Below are positions 26,722-35,240 of a stretch of 64,000 nt of DNA, piece after piece. The stretch is from assembly GCF_033542235.1 (NCBI RefSeq), contig NZ_JAWRCU010000006.1, forward strand, positions 248,001 through 312,000, given 5' to 3'. The notes below the pieces were generated by a model. That model saw nothing but the letters and a program-made list of their open reading frames with translations. It did no database searches and was not told where the DNA came from. A program made the position numbers and the translations under genes. This DNA is from JAWRCU01 sp033542235 (lineage in GTDB: Bacteria; Pseudomonadota; Alphaproteobacteria; Rhizobiales; Rhizobiaceae). The first letter of the stretch is position 1; each line of letters begins with the position of its first letter.

Positions 26722-27501
26722 TCATGGGCCGCGCTTGGTGAGCCGCTTGGCGTCAGAAGCGGTATGCCCCAAGGCACGCGAGAAATTCGCTGCCTCGGCG
26801 CGGACAATCTCCTTGGCGTGCTCGAACTTCTGGCCGTGTGCCCGGATGGTCGGGACGGTAACGCCGATGACGGCATGAACCGAGCCGTCGACGCCGATGA
26901 CCGGTGCGGCTGCGCCGCTGATACCCTCGGCGAATTCGTCAAAGGCTACGGCCACGCCCGCCTTGACCGCCTTGGCGATCTCGGCGTCCAGCGCGGCGCG
27001 CGTCGTAATGGTCGTTTTGGTGAATGACGCCAGCGGGAACTTGAGCCTGTTTAGCTTCTCGTCGGTGCCGACCATGAGGTAAGCCTTGCCGAACGAAGAA
27101 CAATGTATGGGCGAGCGGCTGCCGAGCGGCGAGAATGCCTGCACCGGCTGGAAGGAGTCCGATTTATCGATGATCACCACTTGCTGATCATCGACAATCG
27201 AAAGAACAGCGGTTTCGTGCGTCTCCCTCCCGATCGCTTCAAGATAGGGGCGAGCCCAGGAGCGGATGTCGAGCCGCTGAAAGGCGCGCACGCCGATCTC
27301 CCAGAGCTTCGTGGTGATCATGTAGCGGCCATTGGGCTCGTCTTGCTGGACGAAGCCGTGCTGGCTCATGGTCTCGAGCATCCGGTAGGTGGTGCTTTTG
27401 TTCATGTGCAGCTCGCGGGACAAATCCGCAAGCCGCACCGGCGCATCATAGGTGGAGAGGAGCTCCAGCACTTTCAGCGCCTTTTCAACCGTTCCCGACA
27501 C
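26722..27501 (-). CDS. IclR-family transcriptional regulator
   Basis: A 259-residue IclR regulator: winged HTH in the first ~70 residues (VRLADLSRELHMNKSTTYRM, then LETMSQHGFV) and an effector-binding domain (FSPLGSRSPIHCSSFGKAYL, AAPVIGVDGSVHAVIGVTVP). IclR proteins commonly repress or activate catabolic operons for aromatic, ureide and carboxylic compounds. It stands at the edge of the large catabolic cluster (27649-52571), of which it is the only regulator, so it is the natural controller. Possible sites sharing GTTTCA lie before it and before three other blocks. Confidence 0.9.
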   Translation of the reverse strand: MSGTVEKALKVLELLSTYDAPVRLADLSRELHMNKSTTYRMLETMSQHGFVQQDEPNGRYMITTKLWEIGVRAFQRLDIRSWARPYLEAIGRETHETAVLSIVDDQQVVIIDKSDSFQPVQAFSPLGSRSPIHCSSFGKAYLMVGTDEKLNRLKFPLASFTKTTITTRAALDAEIAKAVKAGVAVAFDEFAEGISGAAAPVIGVDGSVHAVIGVTVPTIRAHGQKFEHAKEIVRAEAANFSRALGHTASDAKRLTKRGP

Positions 27502-27532
27502 GTGGTGCTATCCTTCTCCCGGACCTGAGAAT

Positions 27533-27593
27533 AATTTGTCGCGCCGAGGGCATGAGACGCAGACAAATTCACTTGTTCGTGCCGCAGTTTCAA
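27533..27593. promoter_or_regulatory. IclR upstream region with inverted repeat and GTTTCAA
   Basis: An 8-base inverted repeat AATTTGTC (27533-27540) / GACAAATT (27562-27569) lies 32-68 bases before the IclR start, and GTTTCAA occurs at 27587-27593. Either could serve autoregulation. Assignment is positional. Confidence 0.35.
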
Positions 27594-27648
27594 GGCCATG
27601 CTTCCAAGTCAGGTACACCGGCACCTGAACGGTTGCTTGCGTCTTCGG

Positions 27649-28056
27649 TCAGGCGCGCGATTCAACCTTCTCGACTTCGCCGCCGGCATTGCGCCATGCG
27701 GTGAACCCGCCGGAAATGTGGGCGACCGGAGCCAGGCCCATTTCCTGGGCGGTGCGTGTCGCCAGGGCGGATCGCCAGCCGGATGCGCAATAGAAGACGA
27801 AGGTCTTGTCTTCCTGAAAAATCGGCTTGGCATAAGGGCTCTCGGGATCGATCCAGAATTCGAGCATGCCGCGCGTGCAATGAAAGGCACCCGGAATCTT
27901 GCCTTCCCGAGCGAGTTCGCGCGGGTCGCGCAGATCCACGAACACGACGTCCTCGCGGCCCTTGAGGGCGATGGCTTCCTCGGGCGTCACCTTGCGCACC
28001 GCGGCATTGGCTTCCTCGAGCATCGCCCTGTAGCCCTTGGTGATCTTCGACGGCAT
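27649..28056 (-). CDS. Single-domain rhodanese
   Basis: A 135-residue rhodanese-domain protein: KVTPEEAIALKGREDVVFVD, then DLRDPRELAREGKIPGA and the active-site loop VFYCASGWRSALAT, whose Cys would carry a persulfide. No signal peptide is seen, so it acts in the cytoplasm, moving sulfane sulfur. AAGGAG precedes ATG 28056. It lies between the IclR gene and the divergent acyl-CoA dehydrogenase operon, and a persulfide-dioxygenase-like gene closes the far end of the cluster. That pairing suggests disposal of sulfur released from the cluster's substrate. Confidence 0.88.
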   Translation of the reverse strand: MPSKITKGYRAMLEEANAAVRKVTPEEAIALKGREDVVFVDLRDPRELAREGKIPGAFHCTRGMLEFWIDPESPYAKPIFQEDKTFVFYCASGWRSALATRTAQEMGLAPVAHISGGFTAWRNAGGEVEKVESRA

Positions 28057-28127
28057 TCCGTTCTCCTTGTTGATCCGTATCGCGCCAGGCCAGCTGGTCA
28101 ACGGTCTTCTTGACAGGCTTCTCGAAT

Positions 28128-28151
28128 TTATGAAACATGAGTTCATATAAT
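28128..28151 (+). promoter_or_regulatory. Promoter/operator of the catabolic operon
   Basis: An inverted repeat TATGAA-N7-TTCATA (28129-28147) overlaps a consensus-like -10 box TATAAT (28146-28151), 55 bases before the first acyl-CoA dehydrogenase start. It includes TGAAAC, the complement of the GTTTCA hexamer found in other blocks. An operator overlapping the -10 suits a repressor such as IclR. No well-spaced -35 was found. Confidence 0.45.
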
Positions 28152-28206
28152 AAAACGCACCGGTGGCACAACCAGGTTCGATCATACCGGCAGCAGAGGG
28201 CGCCCA

Positions 28207-29364
28207 ATGTCACTTTCCCTAAGCGAAGAGCAGCGCATGGTTGCCGAAGGCGTGCGCGCCTTCGTCGAAGCCGAGCTCCAGCCCCATGAGGCGCTGGTCG
28301 AGAAGCTCGACAATGTGCCCGACGAGCTTTTCCGGGAGATCCAGAAGAAGGCGATCGCGGCCGGATATTATGCGATCAACATGCCGCTGGAGCATGGCGG
28401 CGGCGGTCTCGGTCAATCGCTGCGCTGCGTCGCCGAGATCGAGTTCGGCCGCACAAGCCGCGCGCTGCACGTGATCTGCAACAGGCCGGCGCCGATCCTC
28501 AAGGCCTGCGTCGGCGACCAGATCGAGACCTATCTCAAGCCGGTCATCACGGGCGAGCGGTGGGAGTGCTTTGCACTGACGGAGCCGGGAGCGGGATCGG
28601 ACGCGCGCCAGATCGCGACCCGCGCCGTCAAGAATGGCGACGACTATGTCGTCAACGGCGAAAAGATGTTCATCACGATGGCGATGCGCGCCGACTTCAT
28701 CATCCTTTTCGCCGTGACCGGTGTCGACGAGACGCCGAAAGGGCCGCAGAAGCGGATCACCGCATTTCTGGTCGACAAGGATACGCCGGGCATCACCGTC
28801 TCGCCGATCGATGTGGTCGGCAACCGCGGCATGAAGTCCTGTATGATTTCGTTCCAGGATGTGCGCGTGCCTGCCCGCAACATCCTGGGCGAGGAAGGCG
28901 GCGGTTTTGCCATCGCGAAGAACTGGATCTTTTCGGGCCGCGTCATGCTTGCCGCGAACTGCATCGGCGTGGCCGAGCGGGCGATGGGCATCGCTGCGCG
29001 ATACGCCAATACCCGCGTCGCCTTCGGACACAAGATCGGGCATTTCCAGGGCACTTCCTTCAAGCTCGCCGACATGGCGATGGAGATCCATGCGAGCAGG
29101 CTGATGGTGCTTGACGCCGCCGCCAAGATGGAGGCCGGCGTCATCACCCAGCGCGAGGCTTCGCAGGTCAACCTTTATGGCTCCGAGATGGCCGGCCGCG
29201 TCACCGACAATGCTCTGCAGATCCTCGGCGGTCTGGGCGTGACGAAGGAAATGCCGCTGGAGCGGTTCTGGCGCGACGTGCGCGTCGAGCGCATCTGGGA
29301 GGGTACCTCCGAGATCCATCGCGATATCATCGCCCGGGACGTGCTCCGGGAGTTCCCGGCATGA
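28207..29364 (+). CDS. Acyl-CoA dehydrogenase
   Basis: A 385-residue FAD-dependent acyl-CoA dehydrogenase, giving the first step of beta-oxidation (2,3-desaturation). It shows the N-terminal helical domain, the mid signature CFALTEPGAGSDARQIATRA, and the C-terminal RIWEGTSEIHRDIIARDV, in which the Glu of EGT occupies the catalytic-base site of short/medium-chain enzymes. It is first in an operon of ATGA-overlapping genes, next to a crotonase. Substrate specificity cannot be read; it may act on one of two side-chain lengths, the second dehydrogenase taking the other. Confidence 0.9.
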   Translation: MSLSLSEEQRMVAEGVRAFVEAELQPHEALVEKLDNVPDELFREIQKKAIAAGYYAINMPLEHGGGGLGQSLRCVAEIEFGRTSRALHVICNRPAPILKACVGDQIETYLKPVITGERWECFALTEPGAGSDARQIATRAVKNGDDYVVNGEKMFITMAMRADFIILFAVTGVDETPKGPQKRITAFLVDKDTPGITVSPIDVVGNRGMKSCMISFQDVRVPARNILGEEGGGFAIAKNWIFSGRVMLAANCIGVAERAMGIAARYANTRVAFGHKIGHFQGTSFKLADMAMEIHASRLMVLDAAAKMEAGVITQREASQVNLYGSEMAGRVTDNALQILGGLGVTKEMPLERFWRDVRVERIWEGTSEIHRDIIARDVLREFPA

Positions 29365-30143
29365 GCGGGCAGTCGAGGATCAAAGTTGAGGTCAGGGGCC
29401 CGGTCCTGGAGATCACCTTCGATCATCCGCCGGCGCACGCCTTCAATCAGCAGGCCTCCCGAGATCTCGACGCCGCGCTGACCCGGCTCAATGATGACCC
29501 GGAACTGCGCGTCGCCATCGTCACGGCAACCGGAGAGCGCATCTTCTCGGCCGGCTGGGACCTCAAATCCGTTGCCGCCGGAGAAAACGGCGAGGATTTC
29601 GGCCCGCACGGCTTCATGAGCCTCAACCGGCACGACCTGCTCAAGCCGGTTATCGTGGCGGTCAACGGTCTGGCAGTGGGCGGGGGTTTCGAGTTCGCGC
29701 TGAACGCGACGCTCGTGCTCGCCGTGCCGCATGCGGAGTTCGGCCTGCCCGAGTTGCAGCGGGGCTTTATCCCTGAGGCAGGCGGCCTGTGGCGCGCACA
29801 TCGCCGTCTGCCGGTCAACGTCGCCTCGGAGCTCCTGCTGACCGGCCGACGGCTCACCGCCGAGGAAGGCAAGCAATACGGCTTCGTCAATCGCATCGTA
29901 GAGTCGGACCAGTTGATGCCGGTGGCGCGTGAGATGGCCAGCCAGATCGTTTCCGCGGCGCCGCTCGCCGTGCAGGCCCTGCTGGAAGTGACGCGCGAGG
30001 TCGAGATGCTCTCCGACCGTCAGGCTTTTGAAAAGCTCTATTCCGGCCTGCCCGCGCGTGACCGGATGCGCGCTTCCGACGATTTTCACGAAGGGCCGCG
30101 GGCATTCGCCGAGAAGCGACCCCCGCGCTGGACAGGAAAGTAG
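29361..30143 (+). CDS. Enoyl-CoA hydratase/isomerase family (CaiD-like)
   Basis: A 260-residue crotonase. The oxyanion-hole motifs are RIFSAGWDLKSVA and VNGLAVGGGFEFAL, and the catalytic region FGLPELQRGFIPEAGG retains the Glu of GLPE. The opening (VLEITFDHPPAHAFN) and SAGWDLK are closest in style to CaiD (carnitinyl-CoA dehydratase), but the two catalytic-site neighbours are compatible with ordinary hydration of 2-enoyl-CoA. Its start overlaps the dehydrogenase stop (ATGA). Confidence 0.88.
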   Translation: MSGQSRIKVEVRGPVLEITFDHPPAHAFNQQASRDLDAALTRLNDDPELRVAIVTATGERIFSAGWDLKSVAAGENGEDFGPHGFMSLNRHDLLKPVIVAVNGLAVGGGFEFALNATLVLAVPHAEFGLPELQRGFIPEAGGLWRAHRRLPVNVASELLLTGRRLTAEEGKQYGFVNRIVESDQLMPVAREMASQIVSAAPLAVQALLEVTREVEMLSDRQAFEKLYSGLPARDRMRASDDFHEGPRAFAEKRPPRWTGK

Positions 30144-30145
30144 CT

Positions 30146-31288
30146 ATGGATTTCGAACTCAATGACCAGCAGCGCCTCATGCGCGACAGCTTGCGAGCCT
30201 TCCTGACCAAGGAATGCCCCATCGAGTATGTACGCGCCTGCGACGAGGAAGAGCGCTTCCCCTTCGAACTCTACGAGAAGCTGGCGGCGGCCGGCTGGCT
30301 CGGCCTGCCCATCCCCGAGGAATATGGCGGGATGGGCGGCAGCTGCACCGACCTTGCCATCTTCCTGGAAGAGTTCGCGATGCATTTCGAGGCTGGCGCG
30401 AACATCTTCTACACCACCATCGTAATCGCCACCGACGCGCTCACCCATTTCGGCACGGAGGCGCAGAAGCGCGATCTCCTGCCGCGTCTTGCCAAGGGAG
30501 AAATCCGTTTCGCCTTCTCGCTGTCGGAACCCAATTCCGGTTCCGACGCCGCCTCGCTGCGCACGCGCGCGGTGCTCGAGGGGGACCAGTGGGTGATCAA
30601 TGGCCAGAAGATGTTCTGCTCCTGCGCGCAGGAAGCCGATTACATCCTGTTGATGGCGCGCTCGGACGCCGATGCCCCCAAGCACAAGGGCATCACGATG
30701 TTCCTGCTCGATCCCAAGACCCCCGGCGTCGAGATCCGCAAGCTGAAGAAGCTCGGATTGAAGCCGATGGACCTCAACGAGATCTTCCTCACCGACGTGC
30801 GCCTGCCCAAGGATGCCATCATCGGCACGGCGAACGCGGGCTGGACCAACGCGCTCAAGACGCTCGACTACGAGCGCTGCTGCCTGTCGGCCGTGAACGT
30901 CGGAGCAGCCAAGAGCTGCCTCGACAAGGTCCTCGCCTACACCGGCGAGCGCGAGCAGTTCGGCCAGAAGATCAACAGCTTTCAGCTCACGCGCGCCAAG
31001 CTCGCCGACATGGACATGGAGATCGAAGCAGCACGCCTCCTGCTCTATCGAAGCGCCAACCTGGTCGACCGCGGCATTCCGAACAACAAGGAAAGCGCGA
31101 TGGCGAACCTGTTCTCCTCGGAAACCTATGTCCGCGCCGCGCTGAACGGGATGCGGATGATGGGCGGCTGGGGCTACCTGATGGAATATGACATGCAGCG
31201 CCATTTCCGCGATTCCAAGCTCGCCGAGATCGGTGGCGGCACATCGGAGATTCTTCGCATCATCATCTCGCGGGAACTGACGAAATGA
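30146..31288 (+). CDS. Acyl-CoA dehydrogenase, isovaleryl/long-chain-type base
   Basis: A 380-residue acyl-CoA dehydrogenase: FAFSLSEPNSGSDAASLRTR binds FAD, and the C-terminal LAEIGGGTSEILRIIISRE has Gly where EGT would carry the base. The base is probably the Glu of LDYERCC, the position used by isovaleryl- and long-chain acyl-CoA dehydrogenases. So the cluster has two dehydrogenases with different catalytic geometry, expected if they act on two different acyl groups. It follows the crotonase after 2 bases and overlaps the next start (ATGA). Confidence 0.88.
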   Translation: MDFELNDQQRLMRDSLRAFLTKECPIEYVRACDEEERFPFELYEKLAAAGWLGLPIPEEYGGMGGSCTDLAIFLEEFAMHFEAGANIFYTTIVIATDALTHFGTEAQKRDLLPRLAKGEIRFAFSLSEPNSGSDAASLRTRAVLEGDQWVINGQKMFCSCAQEADYILLMARSDADAPKHKGITMFLLDPKTPGVEIRKLKKLGLKPMDLNEIFLTDVRLPKDAIIGTANAGWTNALKTLDYERCCLSAVNVGAAKSCLDKVLAYTGEREQFGQKINSFQLTRAKLADMDMEIEAARLLLYRSANLVDRGIPNNKESAMANLFSSETYVRAALNGMRMMGGWGYLMEYDMQRHFRDSKLAEIGGGTSEILRIIISRELTK

Positions 31289-32469
31289 GCGCAGGCGCCG
31301 GGGATCGCATCGGGACGCGCGCGGTTCACTCCGGCTTCGAGCCGGCCGAGAATCTCGGCGCCGTCACGCCGCCCATCTATCAGAGCGCGACGTTCCTCTC
31401 GGCCGATACGGCCGAGCTCGAGGCGATCAACGAAGGCAAGAAGCGCGGCTTCGTCTATTCTCGTGTGCGCAATCCCACGGTCCTTGCCGCCGAGCAGCGC
31501 CTTGCGGCGTTGGAGGAGGCGGAGTCTGCGGTGCTCTTCGCTTCCGGCATGGCAGCCGTTGCGGGCGCGCTCGCTCCGTTGCTGTCGGCGGGTGACGAGC
31601 TGGTCGCCCTTCCCGACATCTATGGCGGCTCGATCCGCTACTTCAACGAGATGCTGCCCAGGCAAGGTGTCACTGTGCACTGGGCCGCCTCGCCCGCGCC
31701 CCAAGACGTCGCTGCCTGCATTACCGAAAAGACCAAAGTCGTTTACGCCGAGACGCCGACCAACCCGCTGGTGCGGGTGGTCGACCTCGCCGCGCTGTCA
31801 GCGCTCGCGCGCGAGGCGGGCGCGCTGTTGGTCGTCGATGGAACGCTGGGCGGACCGATGAACCAGCGTCCACTCGAGCTCGGCGCGGATCTGGTCATCC
31901 ACAGCGCGACGAAATACCTGAACGGCCACGGGGACGTGCTCGCGGGCGCGGTGGCCGGATCGCGAAAGCTCACCCGTTCGATCCGCACGCTGCAACAGGC
32001 AAGCGGCGCAGTCATCGATCCGAATGCCGCGTGGCTGCTGATGCGCGGGATGGCCACCTATCCATTGCGGATGGCGCAGCACAATCTCGGCGGGATCGAG
32101 GTGGCGCGGTTTCTGGCAGCGCATCCGAAGGTCACGAAGGTGCACTATCCAGGCCTGCCGGAGCACCCCGATCACGAGTTGGCCAGGCAGCAGATGAGCG
32201 GCTTCGGCGGCCTGCTGTCCTTCGAACTCGCCGACGCGGCTCATGCCCGTCACGTCGTCGACGCCACGCGCCTGTTCGGCATCGGCCCGTCGATCGGCGG
32301 GGTCGAAAGCCTGATCAGCCAGCCGGGCAACACCTCGCACCATTCCGTCACCGCAGAGCGCCGTCGGGAGATGGGGATATCCGACGGGCTGGTGCGGGTC
32401 TCGGTGGGCATCGAGACGATCGAAGACCTGATCGCCGACCTTGCCCAGGCGCTGGAGGGCTGCAGATGA
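31285..32469 (+). CDS. PLP-dependent C-S lyase (Cys/Met metabolism family)
   Basis: A 394-residue fold-type I PLP enzyme of the cystathionine gamma-synthase/lyase and methionine gamma-lyase family: TPPIYQSATF, YSRVRNPTVLAAEQRLAALE, VLFASGMAAVAGAL, and the cofactor Lys in HSATKYLNGHGDVLAG. Such enzymes cleave or form C-S bonds at the beta/gamma carbon. Cooperating genes for a ureido ring and acyl-CoA chemistry point to removal of sulfur from a sulfur-containing amino-acid-like intermediate, rather than methionine synthesis. Its start overlaps the preceding stop and the next start overlaps its own (ATGA). Confidence 0.87.
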   Translation: MSAGAGDRIGTRAVHSGFEPAENLGAVTPPIYQSATFLSADTAELEAINEGKKRGFVYSRVRNPTVLAAEQRLAALEEAESAVLFASGMAAVAGALAPLLSAGDELVALPDIYGGSIRYFNEMLPRQGVTVHWAASPAPQDVAACITEKTKVVYAETPTNPLVRVVDLAALSALAREAGALLVVDGTLGGPMNQRPLELGADLVIHSATKYLNGHGDVLAGAVAGSRKLTRSIRTLQQASGAVIDPNAAWLLMRGMATYPLRMAQHNLGGIEVARFLAAHPKVTKVHYPGLPEHPDHELARQQMSGFGGLLSFELADAAHARHVVDATRLFGIGPSIGGVESLISQPGNTSHHSVTAERRREMGISDGLVRVSVGIETIEDLIADLAQALEGCR

Positions 32470-33854
32470 ACGACCTTGTCATAGCCAACGGCACCATCGT
32501 GCTCCCCGAGGGCCCGCAGCGAGCGGACGTTCTGGTCAGGGGCGAAACGATCGTGGACGTCATCGAACCAGGAACGGGCCATGCCGATCAGGTCGTCGAC
32601 GCGACGGGGAAGATCGTGCTTCCCGGCGGCGTCGATCCACATGTGCACCTCATGGTCGGGTTCATGGGCCAGCGCAGCGTCTACGACTTCGAAACCGGAG
32701 GCATCGCGGCACTGCGCGGCGGCACCACCACCATTGTCGATTTCGCGCTGCAACGGCGCGGCGGCTCCATGCTTGCGGGCTTCAAGCATCGCCGCAAGCA
32801 GGCTGATCCTGTGGTTACCCTGGACTACGGCCTGCACTTGATCGCCACGGACGTGAACCGTGAATCGCTGAAGGAACTCGCCCAACTGCGCGCTGAGGGT
32901 GTCGCCTCGCTCAAGGTTTACACCGTCTACGAGGAGGACGGACTGAAGCTCGAGGACGGCGCGCTCCATGCCCTCATGCAGCAAGCCGCGAAAGACGGAC
33001 TGATGCTGGTCCTGCATGCGGAGAATGCCGGCATCGTCGAGCGGCTGCGCGCCGAGGCGGTGGCGGCCGGCCACACCCATCCGCGCTGGCACGCCCTCAC
33101 CCGCCCACCGGTGACGGAGGTCGAGGCGGTCTCGCGCGCAATCTGCTTCTCGGAGGATACCGGCTGCGGGGTCCATGTCCTGCATCTGGTCGCCGGCAAA
33201 GCAATAGGACTGATCGAGGCCGCCCGGCGGAGAGGAATGCCCGTCACAGCGGAGACCTGCACGCATTTTCTGGCGCTGACCGACGAGGCGCTGGAGCGCG
33301 AAGATGGCCACAACTACATCATGAGCCCGCCGCTGCGCGATGCCGAGAACCAGTTCCAGCTTTGGCAGGGGCTGCGCGAAGGCGTGCTGTCGGCGGTGAC
33401 ATCCGACGAGGTGTCATATTCCGCGGCGGCCAAGGCGCTCGGCCTGCCTTCTTTCGCCACCGTCGCCAATGGCTGCACCGGGGTCGAAGCGCGCCTGCCC
33501 GTGCTCTACACGCTGGGCGTGGCTGAAGGCCGGATCAGTCTGGAGCGCTTCACGGAAGTCTTTTCGACATGGCCGGCGCAGATCTTCGGGCTGGGCGACC
33601 GAAAAGGGCGGATAGCGAAGGGCTATGACGCGGACCTTGTCGTTATCGACCCGGAGACGCGGCGCACGATGAGCCCCGCATCCGACTATGGCGACATCGG
33701 CTACAATGTCTATTCAGGCCTTGAGTTGACCGGATGGGCCGAAACCACGGTCTATCGCGGCAAAGTCACCGTCAAGGACGGCGTCTTCCTTGGCGAGAAG
33801 GGACAGGGGCGTTTCCTTGCTCGCGGCGCCGCCGAGCGGCCGGCACTCGCATGA
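32466..33854 (+). CDS. Dihydropyrimidinase/hydantoinase-type cyclic amidohydrolase
   Basis: A 462-residue metal-dependent amidohydrolase of the dihydropyrimidinase/allantoinase/dihydroorotase group: metal pair H-x-H in GVDPHVHLMVGF, carbamylated Lys in SLKVYTVYEEDG, His in LVLHAENAG and VHVLHLVAG, and Asp in TSDEVSY. These enzymes open five- or six-membered cyclic ureides to N-carbamoyl amino acids. The next gene encodes an N-carbamoyl hydrolase, completing ureide removal. Start ATG 32466 sits in an ATGA overlap; the frame is open much further upstream only as a shadow. Confidence 0.9.
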   Translation: MNDLVIANGTIVLPEGPQRADVLVRGETIVDVIEPGTGHADQVVDATGKIVLPGGVDPHVHLMVGFMGQRSVYDFETGGIAALRGGTTTIVDFALQRRGGSMLAGFKHRRKQADPVVTLDYGLHLIATDVNRESLKELAQLRAEGVASLKVYTVYEEDGLKLEDGALHALMQQAAKDGLMLVLHAENAGIVERLRAEAVAAGHTHPRWHALTRPPVTEVEAVSRAICFSEDTGCGVHVLHLVAGKAIGLIEAARRRGMPVTAETCTHFLALTDEALEREDGHNYIMSPPLRDAENQFQLWQGLREGVLSAVTSDEVSYSAAAKALGLPSFATVANGCTGVEARLPVLYTLGVAEGRISLERFTEVFSTWPAQIFGLGDRKGRIAKGYDADLVVIDPETRRTMSPASDYGDIGYNVYSGLELTGWAETTVYRGKVTVKDGVFLGEKGQGRFLARGAAERPALA

Positions 33855-35083
33855 ACGAGGCCGCCGCACTCAGGGCTGATTTCGATGCGCTGGCCGAGAT
33901 CGGCCGGCGGCCGGAAGGCGGCTGGGCACGGCCGGCCTTCAGCCCGGCCGACTGCGCGGCGCATGACTGGTTTCTCGAACGCGCGCGCTTGGCAGGGCTT
34001 TCGGCCCGCTACGACGCATTCGGCAATGCCGTCGCGCGCCTGGGGGCGGACAACCGTCCGGCGATCGTGCTTGGCTCCCATCTCGATACGGTCGTCGGGG
34101 GTGGCGCTTTCGATGGTGCCCTCGGCGTGCTCGCCGGCCTCGACGTGGCGCGACGTCTGGTGGCCTCCGGCGATGTGGATACTCCGGTGGAGGTTGTTGC
34201 CTTTCGCGACGAGGAGGGACGGTTCGGTCCCTTTACCGGCAGCCGTGCATTTACCGGAACGCTCCCACTCGGCACAATCGACAAGCTCCGCGACGCCGAT
34301 GGAGTCAGTCTTGTCGAGGCGATGCGGATGGCTGGTTTCGACCCGGCTGCCGCGGCAGAGGCGGCACGGGATCCCGCCGGCATCTCCGCCTATCTCGAAC
34401 TCCACATCGAACAAGGACCGGTTCTCGAAGAGCAAGGACTGCCGCTCGGGATTGTCACGGCGATCGCCGGGCAGGAACGGCTTGCGGTCCGCTTCGTCGG
34501 CCGAAGCGACCACGCCGGAACTGCACCGATGAACCTGCGCCGCGATGCCTTCGCCGCCACCGCGCGATTTGCCGACCGGTTTCGCGACCTCGTGCTGGCG
34601 GACGAAAGCAAGACCCTGCGCGGCACAGTCGGGATCGTCAATCTCCTGCCCAATCAGGGTAACGTCGTGCCTGGCGAAGTGCGGCTGGGGCTGGAAATCC
34701 GGGACATTGACCAAGCGGCCGTGGAACGCACTGCTCGGGCGACGGAGAAGCTCGCCGTCGAAGTGGCCGAGCAGTTCGGATGCGAGCTCAAATGTCGCTC
34801 GATCCATAAGGACGCTCCCGTTCCGATGGACACTGGGTTGCGTGGCGCACTCGAAGCGTCGGCCAGAGAACTGGGTGCCGCTTCGATGGCGCTCCCGTCG
34901 GGCGCCAATCACGATGCGGGCGTGATGGGCCGCTTCGTGCCGAGCGCCATGCTGTTCGTACCGTCGCGCGACGGGCGCAGCCATTGCCCAGAGGAGCACA
35001 CGGACTGGCAGCCGATCGCGCTAGCGACAGACGTGCTGGAGGCGACCGTACGCCGACTGGCCGCCACCTCTCGAGCCGCCTGA
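33851..35083 (+). CDS. M20 family N-carbamoyl-amino acid hydrolase (hydantoinase/carbamoylase family)
   Basis: A 410-residue Zn/Co/Mn-dependent hydrolase of the allantoate amidohydrolase/ureidopropionase/L-carbamoylase group: GSHLDTVVGGGAFDGALG, FRDEEGRFGPFTGSRAF, LELHIEQGPVLEEQGLPLGI, and SGANHDAGVMGRFVP carry the metal ligands. Such enzymes release NH3 and CO2 from N-carbamoyl groups. It overlaps the cyclic amidohydrolase by four bases, so the two should work in sequence on the same ureide. It ends the first operon segment. Confidence 0.9.
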   Translation: MNEAAALRADFDALAEIGRRPEGGWARPAFSPADCAAHDWFLERARLAGLSARYDAFGNAVARLGADNRPAIVLGSHLDTVVGGGAFDGALGVLAGLDVARRLVASGDVDTPVEVVAFRDEEGRFGPFTGSRAFTGTLPLGTIDKLRDADGVSLVEAMRMAGFDPAAAAEAARDPAGISAYLELHIEQGPVLEEQGLPLGIVTAIAGQERLAVRFVGRSDHAGTAPMNLRRDAFAATARFADRFRDLVLADESKTLRGTVGIVNLLPNQGNVVPGEVRLGLEIRDIDQAAVERTARATEKLAVEVAEQFGCELKCRSIHKDAPVPMDTGLRGALEASARELGAASMALPSGANHDAGVMGRFVPSAMLFVPSRDGRSHCPEEHTDWQPIALATDVLEATVRRLAATSRAA

Positions 35084-35151
35084 GGGAGCCGCCGCGCATG
35101 CGTTTCCAGATTGCTGGGGGCAGCCAGAAACTGAGGGACGGCGACGCGCTC

Positions 35152-35187
35152 GTTTCATCTTGTTTCAAACTGGAAAACTTTGTTTCA
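35152..35187. promoter_or_regulatory. Three phased GTTTCA repeats upstream of CoA ligase
   Basis: GTTTCA occurs at 35152, 35162 and 35182, that is, at 10- and 20-base intervals, one or two helical turns apart. Between the last two lies TTTC-N6-GAAA (TTTCAAACTGGAAA). The block lies 54-89 bases before the acyl-CoA ligase start at the only sizeable gap inside the + strand operon. It looks like a multi-site operator or activator site. Confidence 0.45.
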
Positions 35188-35240
35188 TGCTTTGCCGGCG
35201 CCAGAACCCGGACGTCGGATATCACCAACTTGGCAAGGCA

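Noticed and set aside
28207..31288. Assigning the dehydrogenase-crotonase-ligase set to carnitine/crotonobetaine metabolism
   Set aside because: CaiD-like and ligase similarity exists, but the ureide, C-S lyase and persulfide genes in the same overlaps do not fit carnitine; kept only as an alternative.
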